Positions 38,409-50,124 of a stretch of DNA of 64,000 nucleotides are shown one piece after another. This DNA comes from Notospermus geniculatus (lineage: Eukaryota > Nemertea > Pilidiophora > Heteronemertea > Lineidae). The stretch's first letter is position 1, and every line of letters begins with the position of its first letter. The notes below the pieces were generated by a model, which was not told the origin of the DNA, ran no database searches, and worked only from the letters and a program-made list of their open reading frames with translations. Both the position numbers and the translations under genes were made by a program. The stretch covers positions 803,137 to 867,136 of the forward strand of contig NMRB01000030.1 in assembly GCA_002633025.1 (NCBI GenBank). Reading direction: 5' to 3'.

Positions 38409-38523
38409 GGGCCCATATTCATAAAACCTTACTAGCTTAGTTGGCTGCTAGTTGTGTACATTGGCCTGTACAAACTGGGCACTTTAGCAGGCAACTATAG
38501 CAAGGTTTTATGAATATGGGCCC
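38409..38523. mobile_element. GGGCC-type hairpin element, copy 2
   Basis: A 115-bp inverted repeat. The left arm starts GGGCCCATATTCATAAAACC and the right arm ends TATGAATATGGGCCC. The arms also share GGTTTTAT- and GCTAGTTG/GCAACTA-like words. The copy at 62463 carries the same arms in the reverse order (GCCCAGTTTGTA, TGTACACAACTAGC), so they form one family. Confidence 0.92.
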
Positions 38524-38561
38524 AGGTTGTTTTCTGACATATTGAAATATCAGGGCCTGCC

Positions 38562-38613
38562 GTCACTTCGCCTTCGGACTACGCTCCACTAGATAGTCCG
38601 AAGGCATAGTGAT
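38562..38613. other. Short perfect-stem hairpin
   Basis: GCCTTCGGACTA (38570-38581) and TAGTCCGAAGGC (38594-38605) form a 12-bp perfect stem around a 12-nt loop, and TCACT/AGTGA lengthen it with one bulge. It lies 38 bp after the GGGCC hairpin. It could be the end of another small element or a structured RNA motif. Confidence 0.65.
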
Positions 38614-41600
38614 ATGAACCCTTGACCGTTCAAGATATTTTCTGACGACTGGGTCTGGTCTGAGGCTGACAATACACATCATGTCAAAGTCAATCCTCTT
38701 ATCAGTATTCTGTTCCACACATCAGATATTGTGGTATTGTATCAGATGTTATGGTATTGACCCATCCGTAAGAAAAAGGGTCAGATGATGTGAAAAGACG
38801 TCAGGAGATATCATAAAGTTTTTGGTGCAATCCATTGGGAAATCTGGGTACATTCATAAAGGTATTGTCACAAAAGCCAAATCTATAGCAGAGAGCGTCT
38901 CTAGAGTTTGGAACACGTGCCTGGCTGATTGAGTCTTATTGTTGCTTGTCAGGATCGATACGACTGATCACTTCCTTACTAATAAGATTCATATCTTGTC
39001 TCGCCCAATATTGTGTTTGATAAGAAAATCATACCATTCTATCAGAGAAGTGACCTGTGGAATGCGCAATGTCCTCCTGGTGCACCCTTGCCGGTTGTGT
39101 GTGTGAGAAAAACTATCGCCTTCCTCAAAAAGACTTAGCAGTTTCGCTTAGCTGCTAATATCTCCTGGGTGACAAGCTAAGTAGACATCATGTACATTTT
39201 CTTTTGTTGTCGGTCTCCAATGGAATTTGAGGAAAAAAATCCAGACACTTCTGTCAACGGACTCTTCTCCCACCAGACAGCGGGATCAATAAAGGGTAAT
39301 CATGGTGTAAAATAAGAATAACTGTCTCATTGTCTCTTATCAGAATGGTTGGTTTGTCTCATTTAAACTTGTGATGTCTGCGGGATTCTGGAATAACACC
39401 AAGTGATTTTGTGGTGCAGTCTAGAACCTGTCATGGATGGAAGAATCTTTTTTCGGGCGATCAGTATGATGGGAAAGGCTACAATAAGTTTTTTCACATT
39501 TTCTGCAAGTTCATGGAGCTTCATTAATTTGGCCTCAGTACATGGCAAGCGTGCAAAAAAGTTTGATTCACCACACTTGTCCATAATCCATTCGATCGCG
39601 TGCTGAATCCCATAATGCCAATGTCACCAAGCTCTCACTTTGGCCAACAACAACCAATTATCCCATGATGCTTTTACACATTGCATAAGCCTCTCATGTT
39701 CAATGCATGATTGTTATCGCTGAAGAACAACTGGTTGTACGATTCTCCAATCTGCTTTGCGTGGCAGCAAAATGTCATTAGGAGCGGTTCTCAGTCCATC
39801 ACAGCAGTATCATTTTGTCCCGAGAGGTTTGTTGACCTTCTCTGGGACATAAACATAAAGACTTTGTGTACGCTGTTGGAAAAATGTGCCAAATGCGGGA
39901 GAAGTTTGGGATGCAGTACTGGTCTATGACATTTTGGTAATTTCTTTTCTGGCTGCGCTGAGCTGTGCAGGTTGTGTAGCTCAATTCAAACAACATTTAA
40001 GACCAAAACTTTACCTGTTCAGTTACAGCAAAGAGAAACTTTGCAAAAGTGAAAAGGGATATCCCATTGTGAATGAAATCAACAGCCCATCACTTCGGGT
40101 GCGAAATCTTGCAGGCTCTTCTTCCTCAGAGTTAATATATGTTTACTTCATCTTCATTCCTTTGTCTACTTATCGCTCTCTATGGGGTACAACGAGATTT
40201 TCCATTGTTCTCCTGCTCGCTCCTAAACAAACGCTGTTAATTTCTCAGTCAACAGGGGTTCTTTAAATCTACAATGCTTCTGGCACTGTATGTATAGTCT
40301 TACTGGCGAGACAGCTTCCTAATATCTTAAGCTTTATTCGTACGATATCTCAAACTGGGGGATTTTCTTCGCAGGCCTGAAGATGTAGGCCTACATGTCT
40401 TTCACTATGTAACTCTGAATGTGACCTTCGTATGTCTAGCATTTACCTTTTCATCAAGTAAACATTGAAATTTGTTTATGCCTTCAAGGACTGAAAATAC
40501 CGTGGCCTCCTTTGGTGGTAAATGAGTTAATTTGTTACTGTTGAAATCATCTGGCTTGAAGCCAGCCAGTGATCAAGTGAATACAATCTGAAGTTTCTAT
40601 CTATAATCTCCTGCTATGAAATGCAAGTTTTGAGTATCTCTTCAGCAATGCCTCAACATCTTACATCCTTTCTAAAGAATTCTCATATCCCCATTTTACA
40701 AATCAAAGCCCTTGTGCTTACTGAGTATCATGGCTGTCTTTTCACAGTTGAAAGTAGGGGGCGTTATTGATTATGTCTCAAATTGTCTGTCACTGGAGAC
40801 ATAGCCCTTCAGGGATGTCAACTCATCCCTTCGCTTCTTAACCTTTGATATCAAGTTTCCCACGTCCATGCAAAAACTCTCGTCTAAATGCCACAGTATT
40901 GTTGTGATCTTCTCGATACATTTTATGCTTCTTTAACTCTTGGTGAGAAAACATTGTTACCCCACTGGTTTTATAGTTACCAGTACACAATTGTGGCAGT
41001 TGGCGTTTGTGATTTTCACCATTGATGCCAAAGTCAGTGCTTCACTCTGATTGCTGAAAGTTGATGTAGTAGGCTTTATAATTACTCCGTCTTGACTGTC
41101 AAACATTTGGGACATGCTCCACCCTCAGACTGCGCACGTGCATACGACGTATATGAGGTAGTACCTACACATGGTAGGCCGGGATGGCTTGACTCATTCC
41201 AAAAAAAACGATTTAGTTCCCCAAAACTATCCCATTTAGAAGCAGCTGGAGATGTTGTACGCCTGTGGTGCAGAAAGAGTTAATTAACTGTCGTAATATT
41301 CACTGGCTCGATGCCAACCAGCGATCGATTGACAAGATGAAGCTGATATCTAACGCTATGAAATGCTACCGTCCTTTTTTTGTGGTTCACGAATCCTGGG
41401 TAGTCCATTTCAACCGCTGAAAGACGATCCATAAAAAAATTGTTTTGTTCTCCTGCCTATAAGTACGCATTGATTATTGGCAAAAAAGACGGCTAAAAAA
41501 ATGGTGAGCTGCTGTGCGTGCTGCTGTAATTATAAGAGGAGGTGGTGTAAAAAGGGACGAAGACACTATGCGGGTTTCTTCTTAATCAACAGGAGTTGAT

Positions 41601-41811
41601 TGGGCCACAAGATGACGCCTTACTTGATGAGTGATACATGTTGAATTGATTTACACTTGCAGTCATACGTGCTAAGGGTAGCTGATTACCGAGTGAGGTG
41701 CAAGGGCTAATGAAGTTTATTACGAAGTTGTTCCGTCGCATGAAACGCAACAGGTTGAGAATGGTAAAAAAAACAATGTCAATTGCTTTTCTGTAAGCTA
41801 CAGCATTCAAT
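38614..41811. other. No gene seen in 3.2 kb
   Basis: A 126-codon plus frame (39886-40266) includes a hydrophobic, Cys-rich stretch but matches nothing I know. No repeat noticed. Confidence 0.5.
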
Positions 41812-42062
41812 CAATAGACGATATCACTCCAAAAGAGCGCAGCACCTGACGGGTCCAGCGTCATGACGTCCCACAAGCCATGACGTCCCGCACTTCATTT
41901 CATGATGTCTTGAGGTGAGACCAAAAAAATCAAATTGTCATGATCGCTGAAACAAATGGATTTTTTTCCGAGTCGCGTCATGGCATTCTGAAATGACTTG
42001 CAGGATGTCATGACGCTTGACCCGTCAGGTGCTGCTCTCTTTTGGAGTGATAGAGTCTATTG
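41812..42062 (+). mobile_element. CACTCC-family inverted-repeat element, copy 2
   Basis: 251 bp. It begins CAATAGACGATATCACTCC and ends GGAGTGATAGAGTCTATTG, so both outer ends are intact. The next layer, AAAAGAGCGCAGCACCTGAC, is mirrored as GTCAGGTGCTGCTCTCTTTT. The interior holds two TCATGACG words facing each other. It lies in the opposite orientation to copy 1 at 27497. Non-coding, MITE-like. Confidence 0.9.
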
Positions 42063-42395
42063 TTTCTGTTGAAGGAACGTCAGGTGAATGCAATCCTTAT
42101 AGTTCCATTTACCCATTGACCTACTAAACCAATGTTTTAATCACCCAGATGAATTTCCTTGAATCAGTTTCCTGATCCTAATGAGGTAAATTTGGTGAAT
42201 TCGAATCAAACTATCTGGAAGTGGATCAGCCATTGGTATTGATTCTTCACCTGGGAATGAACCAGGTGCTGAAACGAAAACCGTTCACCTGGGACTTGCC
42301 CAATCACTGATGCTGACCAATTAATCACCTGGGAGTGAAAAAGCCACTGGGAATCGAATGATTTTGAAGGAAAAACAACAACACAATTCCATATT

Positions 42396-42476
42396 GGAAT
42401 TGAACCCCAACCTCGGATGTGTCTGTCAGTGATGCTTCCACTTCACCAACCAACCTGACAGTCACCAGAGATTGAG
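42396..42476 (-). mobile_element. tRNA-like SINE head
   Basis: On the minus strand an A-box-like TTGGTTGGTGAAGTGG is followed about 35 nt later by the B-box-like GGGGTTCAATTCC. The arm pairings of a tRNA are not maintained. It resembles the head at 46786-46862 (same GGGGTTCAATTCC and the ACACATC word), so the two are probably one SINE family. The extent of the body is unknown. Confidence 0.55.
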
Positions 42477-45400
42477 TCACTTCTTCAAAACAGAAGTTTG
42501 AACTTTCCAATGTTTTGTAGAGCTGCCATGTTGGCAACTTTTGACAAGCAGATGATAAGATGAAATAACGAAATTTCAAAATCAATTCCAACTGAAGTAA
42601 AGAAAATGTTTGGGAAGATTTTGTCTGAGTAATTGTCACCTTTTCCTTCCGTAGGTGTGTCTCCAAGAGACAACTTCTTTTCTTCCAATTTGCTGTTCAT
42701 CTGAAATTTTTCCTAACGCAACCAAGATCTTTTTATTGGGCGAATAATGTAGATGAAACCAACTCGCCAGACTGCATGAACACAAAAAACTTACCTTAGT
42801 ACATAATCCTAGAATTATCAGTATAAACTTCTAATAACTTGTAATAATCCTCTGGAAATAAATCACTTGGGAACTTGCAGTCAATCCAAGAATGTGAAGA
42901 AAACTTCCGAATTGCCTCATTACAACATATCTGTCGGAGCTTTTTCCTTCACCTTTTGCCTTTGCTGTTAGGTTCCTTGCCTCTTGATCAAAATAGGTTA
43001 CGCGCGGCACACGCTACACCACGACTAATGGTTTCGTAATGAAAACGCTACATGTGGAATGAGTCGTGCGATTGATTTGCCAACGATGTCTGGTAGCCTT
43101 TGCAGCAGCAGCGGATGTAGTTACGAGTATTGAAGATTGGTGTCTGCACTATCATCCGATGTGATCGAATGGAATACTCTCTCTTGTTGGCAAACCCTAT
43201 AATGACAAGGATGTGGGGTCCAATGGTACTCCGAGCTGCTGAATTGATATTTTCCTCTCCGAGTCTGTGTCATTACAAAAGTGGATGGATTTCTGACAAA
43301 AGGCAAGAAAATCATTTCTTTCAATAAAGAATGATGGCCTTGATTGTGAGTTGTTTCAAAATGCGCTGGTTGTTAGCCATCAGTGGTCAAAACGTATTAT
43401 ACCGTGGTTCGTGATGTGCAAAAACCCTGCTAGCAACACTATCAAGTTTGCTATGTGTCACTCATATTTTTTTCAATGCACCAGAGAAAACTGGCTAACA
43501 TTTCGTGATGATTGTAAAAAGTTTCACAACTGATGAAGATTTTCCCCTTCGTGTCAATCTGTGAACAAAAAACATTCACCTGTGTACAGCTTACTTTGGG
43601 GATTTGAGAAAAGTGATTTGGTGCTTTGGCCACCCCAATGGTAAACCCCCATAATGTCATTTAGTTGATGCTATCGCAGAATGAGGCTGAAATGTAGTTT
43701 TTTGGAAGCTACTGGATGGCATTGAAATAAGTTTTCTTGCACCTCTGAGGTTTCGGAGTGAGCTTTTTTCTCAGACCTGCTTTTATGTGGTGTGGAAGTG
43801 AATTTGCAACAAGACCTGTTTGGAGTTTCTGTTAAACTAGGCCCATTCTTTCTTTGATATGTGGATATCTCTTGATGTTGGCCATTGTTTTTGTGACCAG
43901 ATGATGACACTCACTTACTTAACCTTTCCTTCATCTGATGTAAGGAGCTCCTGTTACTGGACTCATTAAATGTGGTCCTCCCTTCCAGCACCTGCTCCTC
44001 ATCTGATCTTGGGCCAATCTTCTTTGACTAGACCCATTCCTCTCTTTAATGAAAACGAAGGAAAAGTTATCAGGGGAAGCTTCAACAAAAAAGGCAGGAT
44101 GCCCTCCTCAACATCATTAATACCACCCCTTGGGGTGTTTGTAATTCCTGTGTAATCTTTGGCGATGGGTTCCATGTTATTGTTTCAAACTCGGGATCCC
44201 TTTATGATACTTGGCTTGGAGTGACTTTGATTGGGATTGATATTACAAGTGAAAAGCAAATAGGACATAAGGTGACTAATAATAACTAAGATAACATTTC
44301 TACAGATTTCATGAAGTGCTGGTGGTCGGTCTATAAAAATTGTTTTTTTGGGTGGTTTCTCTAGCCTTGATGAGTTCTGAGTTTCTTGTTGCAGCAGTAA
44401 CGACGGTAATCATAAGAAAGGTTGGCAATCTCGTTTGGTAGAAAACATGTAAATCTGCATGCTTGTATATCAAAGACGATGTAGTTTTTGTATGAAGATT
44501 GTACATGAGACGGAGATAATTTAGTAGTTGGTAGTACTTTGTAATCTTAAAACTTATTTTAAGCTTTATACCTCAGTTAATATCTTTTTGGAATGATGTC
44601 TGTAGGCGTAAATATGTGATTATCAAACCACCTGGATATGAATTCGAGCCTTATGAGAATATGGATGAGACTGCAGCTAGCATTATGCACTACATGTTAC
44701 ACAGCTTTGTTGCTAATCAAAGCCAACTTCAAACCCAAAATCTGTAAAGTTCCTGTAAAGTTGCTACTGTATGTGCTGGTGATGGATTTCATAAAGTGGA
44801 AAGGATGAGAATTAAGTTTTGTCCTCTTTGTCAACCTGGAGGAGGTATCACTCAACAAGAACCGAGTAAATTGTATTCACTTCTAAAACCTGAAGCTATC
44901 AAATCCCTCTTCTCATCTTCAGATTGTTGAAGATTAGAACGATCTCTTTCAGTTGCTTCCGTAATCCCTTCCACATTCCACAATACAAGCTTTGAGCAAA
45001 TCATTTGATGTGATGTGTGGGTGTTGAGTCAGATTTCTCACCCACAGTTCATTGGAGTGTGGGGAGCTGTTGACAGAGATTTCAAGTTCAGTGATTGCTA
45101 ACTATACCCTCACCGCATGCCATTGGTCACTGTCATCCAATGGCGCACAAAAATGACACTGGACTGACCAGGGATAAAGGAGTTCACTGGACAGGTAACC
45201 AAAAGAACACCGGCCAGTTTCTCTGACATCAAAATGACACTGGGAAAATGCAGGACACCAAACCAGTACCGGTACTGGAAAATCTTACAATTTTATGGTG
45301 ACACTGGAAGGTTCTAAGTTCACCAGTGACAAATTTCCAGTCCAAATGAATTAAAATTTCTAAATATTTTCTAATGTCAAGGTTGCTATCATAAGTGCTC

Positions 45401-46462
45401 ATTTTTATGGCATCTTCCAAATTGCAGTTCCCTTTCAAATGTGTTGAGAATATGTCAATCGATTACACTCCATTATAGCATTTCCTGACAGCTGTATCAT
45501 CAAGGATTCAGAACTCATCACTTCCTGCCAGATGGATACATACAGAATCCAGTGATAAATTTTACCATTACAGCACTTCCTGGCAACTTCACCAAGGTCT
45601 GAACTTCATGACTCTTGGTTTTAGATTCCTTTATCTTTCTTATGGGGTGCATCGATAGGCTACCAATAAATTTCCATATGACTGTTTCCTAAACCATAAG
45701 ATAAAGTGGGTTATATTTTCATAGCGTCTCAAAACCACATTTCCTGCCCAATGATACCAAAATTTCTGCGATAAATTTCACCATAATTGTGTTTCCTCAT
45801 GTGTTGCCAAAGTCGATTGCGAGATTGTTTACCGTCATTTTATCCATAAGTATATCACTTTATGCCATGAATGATTCTATGAGAATTAGAATACATGACG
45901 CTATCAGTTTTACAGCTGACAGAAGACAGATAGCAACGATCGACAACTACAGCTTATCTCATCGATTCAAAGTCTCAGACATCGATTTCTTTCATATTTG
46001 ATATTAGACTTTTACGATTGCAAATAAATTTGTCAAAATGGATGAAATTTTTTACCTACGAGCAGAAAAATGCAAATTGGTCTTTTGATTGCTTTCAATT
46101 CTTTCAAAGCAAAATGTTGAATTGATCGACAGACAGCTTTATTGGCTCTATTGGAAGATGCAGGAGAGGAAGAAGAAGAAGTCTTTTGAGGAAACTTGGC
46201 TGTCATTAGCTAGTTTTACACGAGAAAGGTTCGGACGTGTCTCTCTTTGAGTCAGTTGAAGCCACCTCACCTGTAAGTGGCTTGTGCTCACTACACAGAG
46301 GCAGATCGAACAGGACCGCTCTTGAGTCGCTTAAGACCACTTAAATCATGCTTCCAGTCCCATCATCTTGTGGTGCAGGTGACTTTTCTTTCTTTATTGT
46401 CTTCAATACCGTGCGCAGAACCGGATCGAGGCTATTGAGAGCTCATAACTGTATCAGAAGAA
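42477..46462. other. No gene seen in 4.0 kb; faint repeats near 45490-45790
   Basis: Short frames only. Words such as CACTTCCTG and GATAAATTT.ACCAT recur three or four times between 45480 and 45800 without a clear period. A 16-bp palindrome, CCAGTACCGGTACTGG, lies at 45265-45280. Confidence 0.5.
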
Positions 46463-46785
46463 GGATGGGTCCATCTTCGATAATTGAAGGCCGATCTGCT
46501 CACTACTGCATTACATCGCACATCACCCTTCGAGAAATAGACAGGTCTGCGGCGTATCTTGGCACGATGCCAACTTTACTGGTCGACCAATCATATTGCA
46601 CTTTATATCGGGTCCTCGGCTACCACTATTTGTACCACAATTCAAATTTTACAACACCGGTTCTGATTGGCCTCCACTTCGAGAGGCAGCGGATTCGCCA
46701 CGGACCGGTCAATTTCTCGAAGGGATGTGCGATGTAACGCAGTGGTGAGCAGATCGGCCTTCAATTATCGAAGACGAATAGATCC
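46463..46785. mobile_element. Foldback element with 88-bp arms
   Basis: The left arm (46463-46551) and right arm (46698-46785) are inverted copies. They share TCTTCGATAATTGAAGGCCG, then ATCTGCTCAC.ACTGC, TTACATCGCACATC and CCTTCGAGAAAT, with about one change in twelve. The 146-bp centre is unique. The 129-codon frame across it (46348-46737) is an artefact of reading through the arms. The right arm runs directly into a tRNA-like head (46786-46862), so the arms may be SINE body sequence present twice in opposite directions. Confidence 0.85.
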
Positions 46786-46862
46786 AACCAGGAATTGAAC
46801 CCCAAAGCTGAGAGATGTGTGCCAGTAGCTGTTCTTCACACTGCGCCACTCTGACAACCCCA
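46786..46862 (-). mobile_element. tRNA-like SINE head
   Basis: On the minus strand it reads GGGGTTGTCAGAGTGGCGCA, with an A-box (GAGTGGCGCAGTG), and about 40 nt later the B-box GGGGTTCAATTCC. The spacing suits a pol III internal promoter. The intervening arms do not fold as a mature tRNA. It points into the right arm of the foldback element. Confidence 0.65.
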
Positions 46863-47769
46863 TGCTACTTGTTCGTGTGAATGAAACAGCCTACTTACTG
46901 AAGACTAAACTTGGAGGAAGATAATCTCAAGAGATGTACAGAAATAACCGCAAATTTGATGCTTTTCCCACAAAATGAAACATGCTATAAACAGACAGTG
47001 AAATCTGTGCTAATGCGTTTTAGGAATTCATTCTCTCGGATATAACACAATTGCTCAGTTAGAGATGATACGATCTTACGATATTATGCTCCTTCGGTAA
47101 AGCACTGATGGATTCCTGATGCTTTTACCAATAAAATCGGGATTTCTCTAGATTAACATAGACTGCATGAAGTGATTACGTGCAATTAGTATGATACCGT
47201 GCGGGGATTGTGTTGGTACTTTTCTTTAGGTAAATACTATTGATGTTTATGGTAAAGAATATGGGGAACTGTAATTTGCTTCAGATCAGTAGGAGCTTGG
47301 TAAAGAAGCCCAATTCATACCATGATATTTAGAAAAAACCATGTTTGTGCTGTAACAAATCATGGTTTTCATAGAAGAAATGGCAGAATCCATGGTTGAT
47401 TGCCCAGTTTATAAGTCATTATGGAGTTGATTATCAAGGAAATCATGTAAGCAAATAGTACACTGGTGGCAAACCTTTGTGAGTAAATGGGAATAACTTG
47501 TAGGCAATGGCTGTGATAAAAGCCTGCCTCAACCATGCTGCATGCTGGACATGAACTGAACAACCTCGTATGTGAATTTCCAGTCGTAAGGAATCTGATA
47601 CGCTTCCTGTGAGAGGATATTATGGAAAATAATGTTTGAAAAGGCGGAGTGGTAATGAATGATTTGCTTGGCGGCAGTCTGCTCTCCAGAAATTTAAGAC
47701 TAGGAAAGGTGAGATGGGTCAATGGGAGAGACGACAGCCCTTAACGAACTGTACCTCACCAAACTGCAG
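46863..47769. other. No gene seen
   Basis: A 117-codon minus frame (47369-47722) has no recognised similarity. Confidence 0.5.
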
Positions 47770-47895
47770 CATGCTGAAGTTGGAGCATGTGCTATATCTG
47801 TGCTGAATTTGGAGCGTGTGCTATATTTGTGCTCCAAATTACAGCATATGCTGAAATTGGAGCATGTGCTACATTTGTGCTCTGATGCTCCTTTA
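47770..47895. repeat. Short irregular direct repeat
   Basis: GCTGAARTTGGAGCATGTGC and TATATCTGTG-like words recur at 47772, 47802 and 47850, with inverted AATTACAGCAT words between them. Three imperfect units. Confidence 0.65.
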
Positions 47896-48671
47896 TGCTG
47901 AGAATAATGGGTAGTGCTCCATCACTGCTCCATTCCTGGGGTAGAGAGTGCCCAGCGGGTGCTGTTAGATTCAGCTCTGTCAACCACTGTTTTACAACCA
48001 AGTCAGGTTTGTAATTCTTCAGAGCTTGGCTCTGTATCAATGGTATCAACTCCGAATCTTTCCTTAATTGCATTTCAAATTAGATTACATCAACGATGGC
48101 CTTCCTGATCAAACTTATTTGCTAATAAGAACCTCAAAGAGAATTTCACTAACGCGTATTTCAAAAATTATATTCTGTTTGGAGTTCATCTTGGGAGCTG
48201 ATGATCACAAGCTTTGCTGCTAATTGCTTGATGATTGCTATGTTTGGCTTTCATAATGCTATCAGCGTATTTTGTTGTTTACCGAATTTGGATGTTTTCT
48301 TATTTCGCTGTTCAGATGGGGGTAGTTTATGCCACGTTTGAGCAATTAGAACTTTTTTTGTTGTGGTGCAATTAGGCTTGAAACTAATTCAACTGGAAGT
48401 TGCGTTTTTGACCAGCAGAGTTCATTGACATTGAACATTTTCCAAGCAAAATTCTGAACAAGGCCAAAAGTACAATTATTACTCGCTTTGAACCTGATTC
48501 CTATTAAAGAGAAAAAAGTCGACAAAACGTTTTGTATGAATGAGTTGCCAGTCATAAAATCAGACAAAATATTTTCACTCTGTTTAACTCAAGTAATGAC
48601 ATGACTGATCAAAGATATGACACTCAAGTCCACCTGTGATGAAAATAAAATCACTCAGATGGGCATGCCCT
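47896..48671. other. No gene seen
   Basis: No feature recognised. Confidence 0.5.
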
Positions 48672-49013
48672 TCAATCAATATAGAGTACATTTACCAGAC
48701 AAAAGTTCTTGAGAATTATTGGTAATTTGAGAAGTGCTACTCCTAGGGAATCTTCGTGATGATCTTCAAACAGTTATTCACTCCATTTATCCGATGTCTT
48801 ATATTCTGATGATGAATATGGGTCCATCAATGGCATTCTCCTTCAGAAGTATGAGTACTCTTTAAAATGCCTGATGGGGAAAATGTATCACAAGTTCATG
48901 GTGACATATTAGAACTTCTTGTACTTGGCTCTGCTGTGTAGGCTATGTTCTTTCCACTTGTATTGGATGAATTTAAGGTGAGTTACTGGTGATAAAGGAA
49001 GAGGCGTGCCCAC

Positions 49014-49235
49014 AAAGCTCGCAGCACACCAGGTGATATATCACAAGCGATCTCATCACCACTGATCTTTTCACCAGCCACCACAGACTAGGTGATATGA
49101 CTTTTGGTATTGTTTGAGCAATCATCGCTGGCTGGAAAATTCTACACATGTCCAGCGAACACCTGGCGTCAACAGCCGATTTTGCTCAGTGGCGAGCAGA
49201 TCCCTTGTGATATCACCTGGTGTGCTGCCCACTTT
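49014..49235. mobile_element. GCAGCACACC inverted-repeat element, copy C
   Basis: The right end reads in reverse TAAAGTGGGCAGCACACCAG, and the left end AAAGCTCGCAGCACACCAGG. The interior carries the family words (CACCACAGACTAGGTGATAT, TTGTTTGAGCAATCATCGCT, ACACCTGGCGTCAACAGCCG). It lies in duplicated block copy 1 and is the counterpart of copy D. Confidence 0.9.
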
Positions 49236-49543
49236 ACCAAAATCGTGTTGTTGCACATCCTGATGGCAGAATGGATGGATGATCATGGAATTGTCGAGAA
49301 CCACGATTCTCAGATGGGAACCCCCATCTGACCTTCATTCACACTCATCGACAGGTGGGTCGTCTAATGCATTGGTTATCCTGAATGATGTCTGCTCACA
49401 ACCATGATAGGGATTCTGTCTGGAATGGAACAGACGTCATCAATGATGTCAATACCAGAAGCACATCTTTCTGACAGAATATTGGCAGAGACGTATTTGA
49501 AAGCTGAATGAGGGGTTCATTGATGCAGTATTGAAATTTCCCA

Positions 49544-49683
49544 TAAAGCCTGCCGCACACTGGAGCTATCTGCTGAGCAAAAAGTCATTCGAGACCGTTT
49601 GCTCAGCAGATAGCTATCTGCTGAGCAAATGGTCTCGAATGACTTTTTGCTCAGCAGATAGCTCCAGTGTGCGGCAGGCTTTA
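49544..49683. mobile_element. 140-bp loopless nested palindrome
   Basis: The two 70-bp arms meet at 49613/49614 with a single mismatched pair. Outer ends are TAAAGCCTGCCGCACACTGG and its complement. Each arm is itself a hairpin, because AGCTATCTGCTGAGCAAA recurs inverted within it (about 49564-49581 and 49598-49615). The counterpart in block copy 2 has about 75 bp between the arms, so this looks like a small inverted-repeat transposon whose centre has been lost. Confidence 0.95.
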
Positions 49684-50124
49684 GTCTTCAGTGACAGCTC
49701 GGCTCTGTCCTACATGTAAGTGCTTACCAGAGTATTCTAATTGATTTGTGCACTATGGTCTTCTTTAAGATTGATGCACGCACCCCAAACTAAAGAACTT
49801 CAAAAGTAAAATCATGTGAAACTCGGTCCAAGAAACCAGACTGTGACACAAAATCTGATTTTGAATCTAAAAATGTGACCAGTTTTAAAGAATGATAAGA
49901 AAGGGCTGCCAACATTTTGAGGAAACCACTCTTTTTGGGCAAAATGTACTAAGATCAGCTGCTCCAAACAGCACTCCTAGTCTTGTACTCATTTCCAAGT
50001 AACTTTTTGCACAGGCAATGTTGAAAGAACCTTATCAAAGATTCCAAGTACATTATCCTGATATTTCAGATGGTTGTTGTACAAAAAGCTTCAGTTTTCT
50101 AACGAGTTATTTGCCAGGTCTCAA

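Larger units (their letters stand above)
48672..50124. repeat. Large duplicated block, copy 1
   Basis: From TCAATCAATATAGAGTACAT (48672) to the gap, this block repeats at 50823-52318. Identity is very high at 48672-48890, 49330-49540 and 49690-50120, but much lower around the GCAGCACACC element (48900-49330). The offset changes from 2151 to 2197 bp, mainly because copy 2 has extra bases in its palindrome. It stops at the N run. The arrangement suits two unmerged haplotypes as well as a true tandem duplication. Confidence 0.95.

Noticed and set aside
46348-46737. 129-codon plus frame
   Set aside because: Most of it reads through the left arm, centre and right arm of the foldback element at 46463-46785, so it is a repeat by-product.
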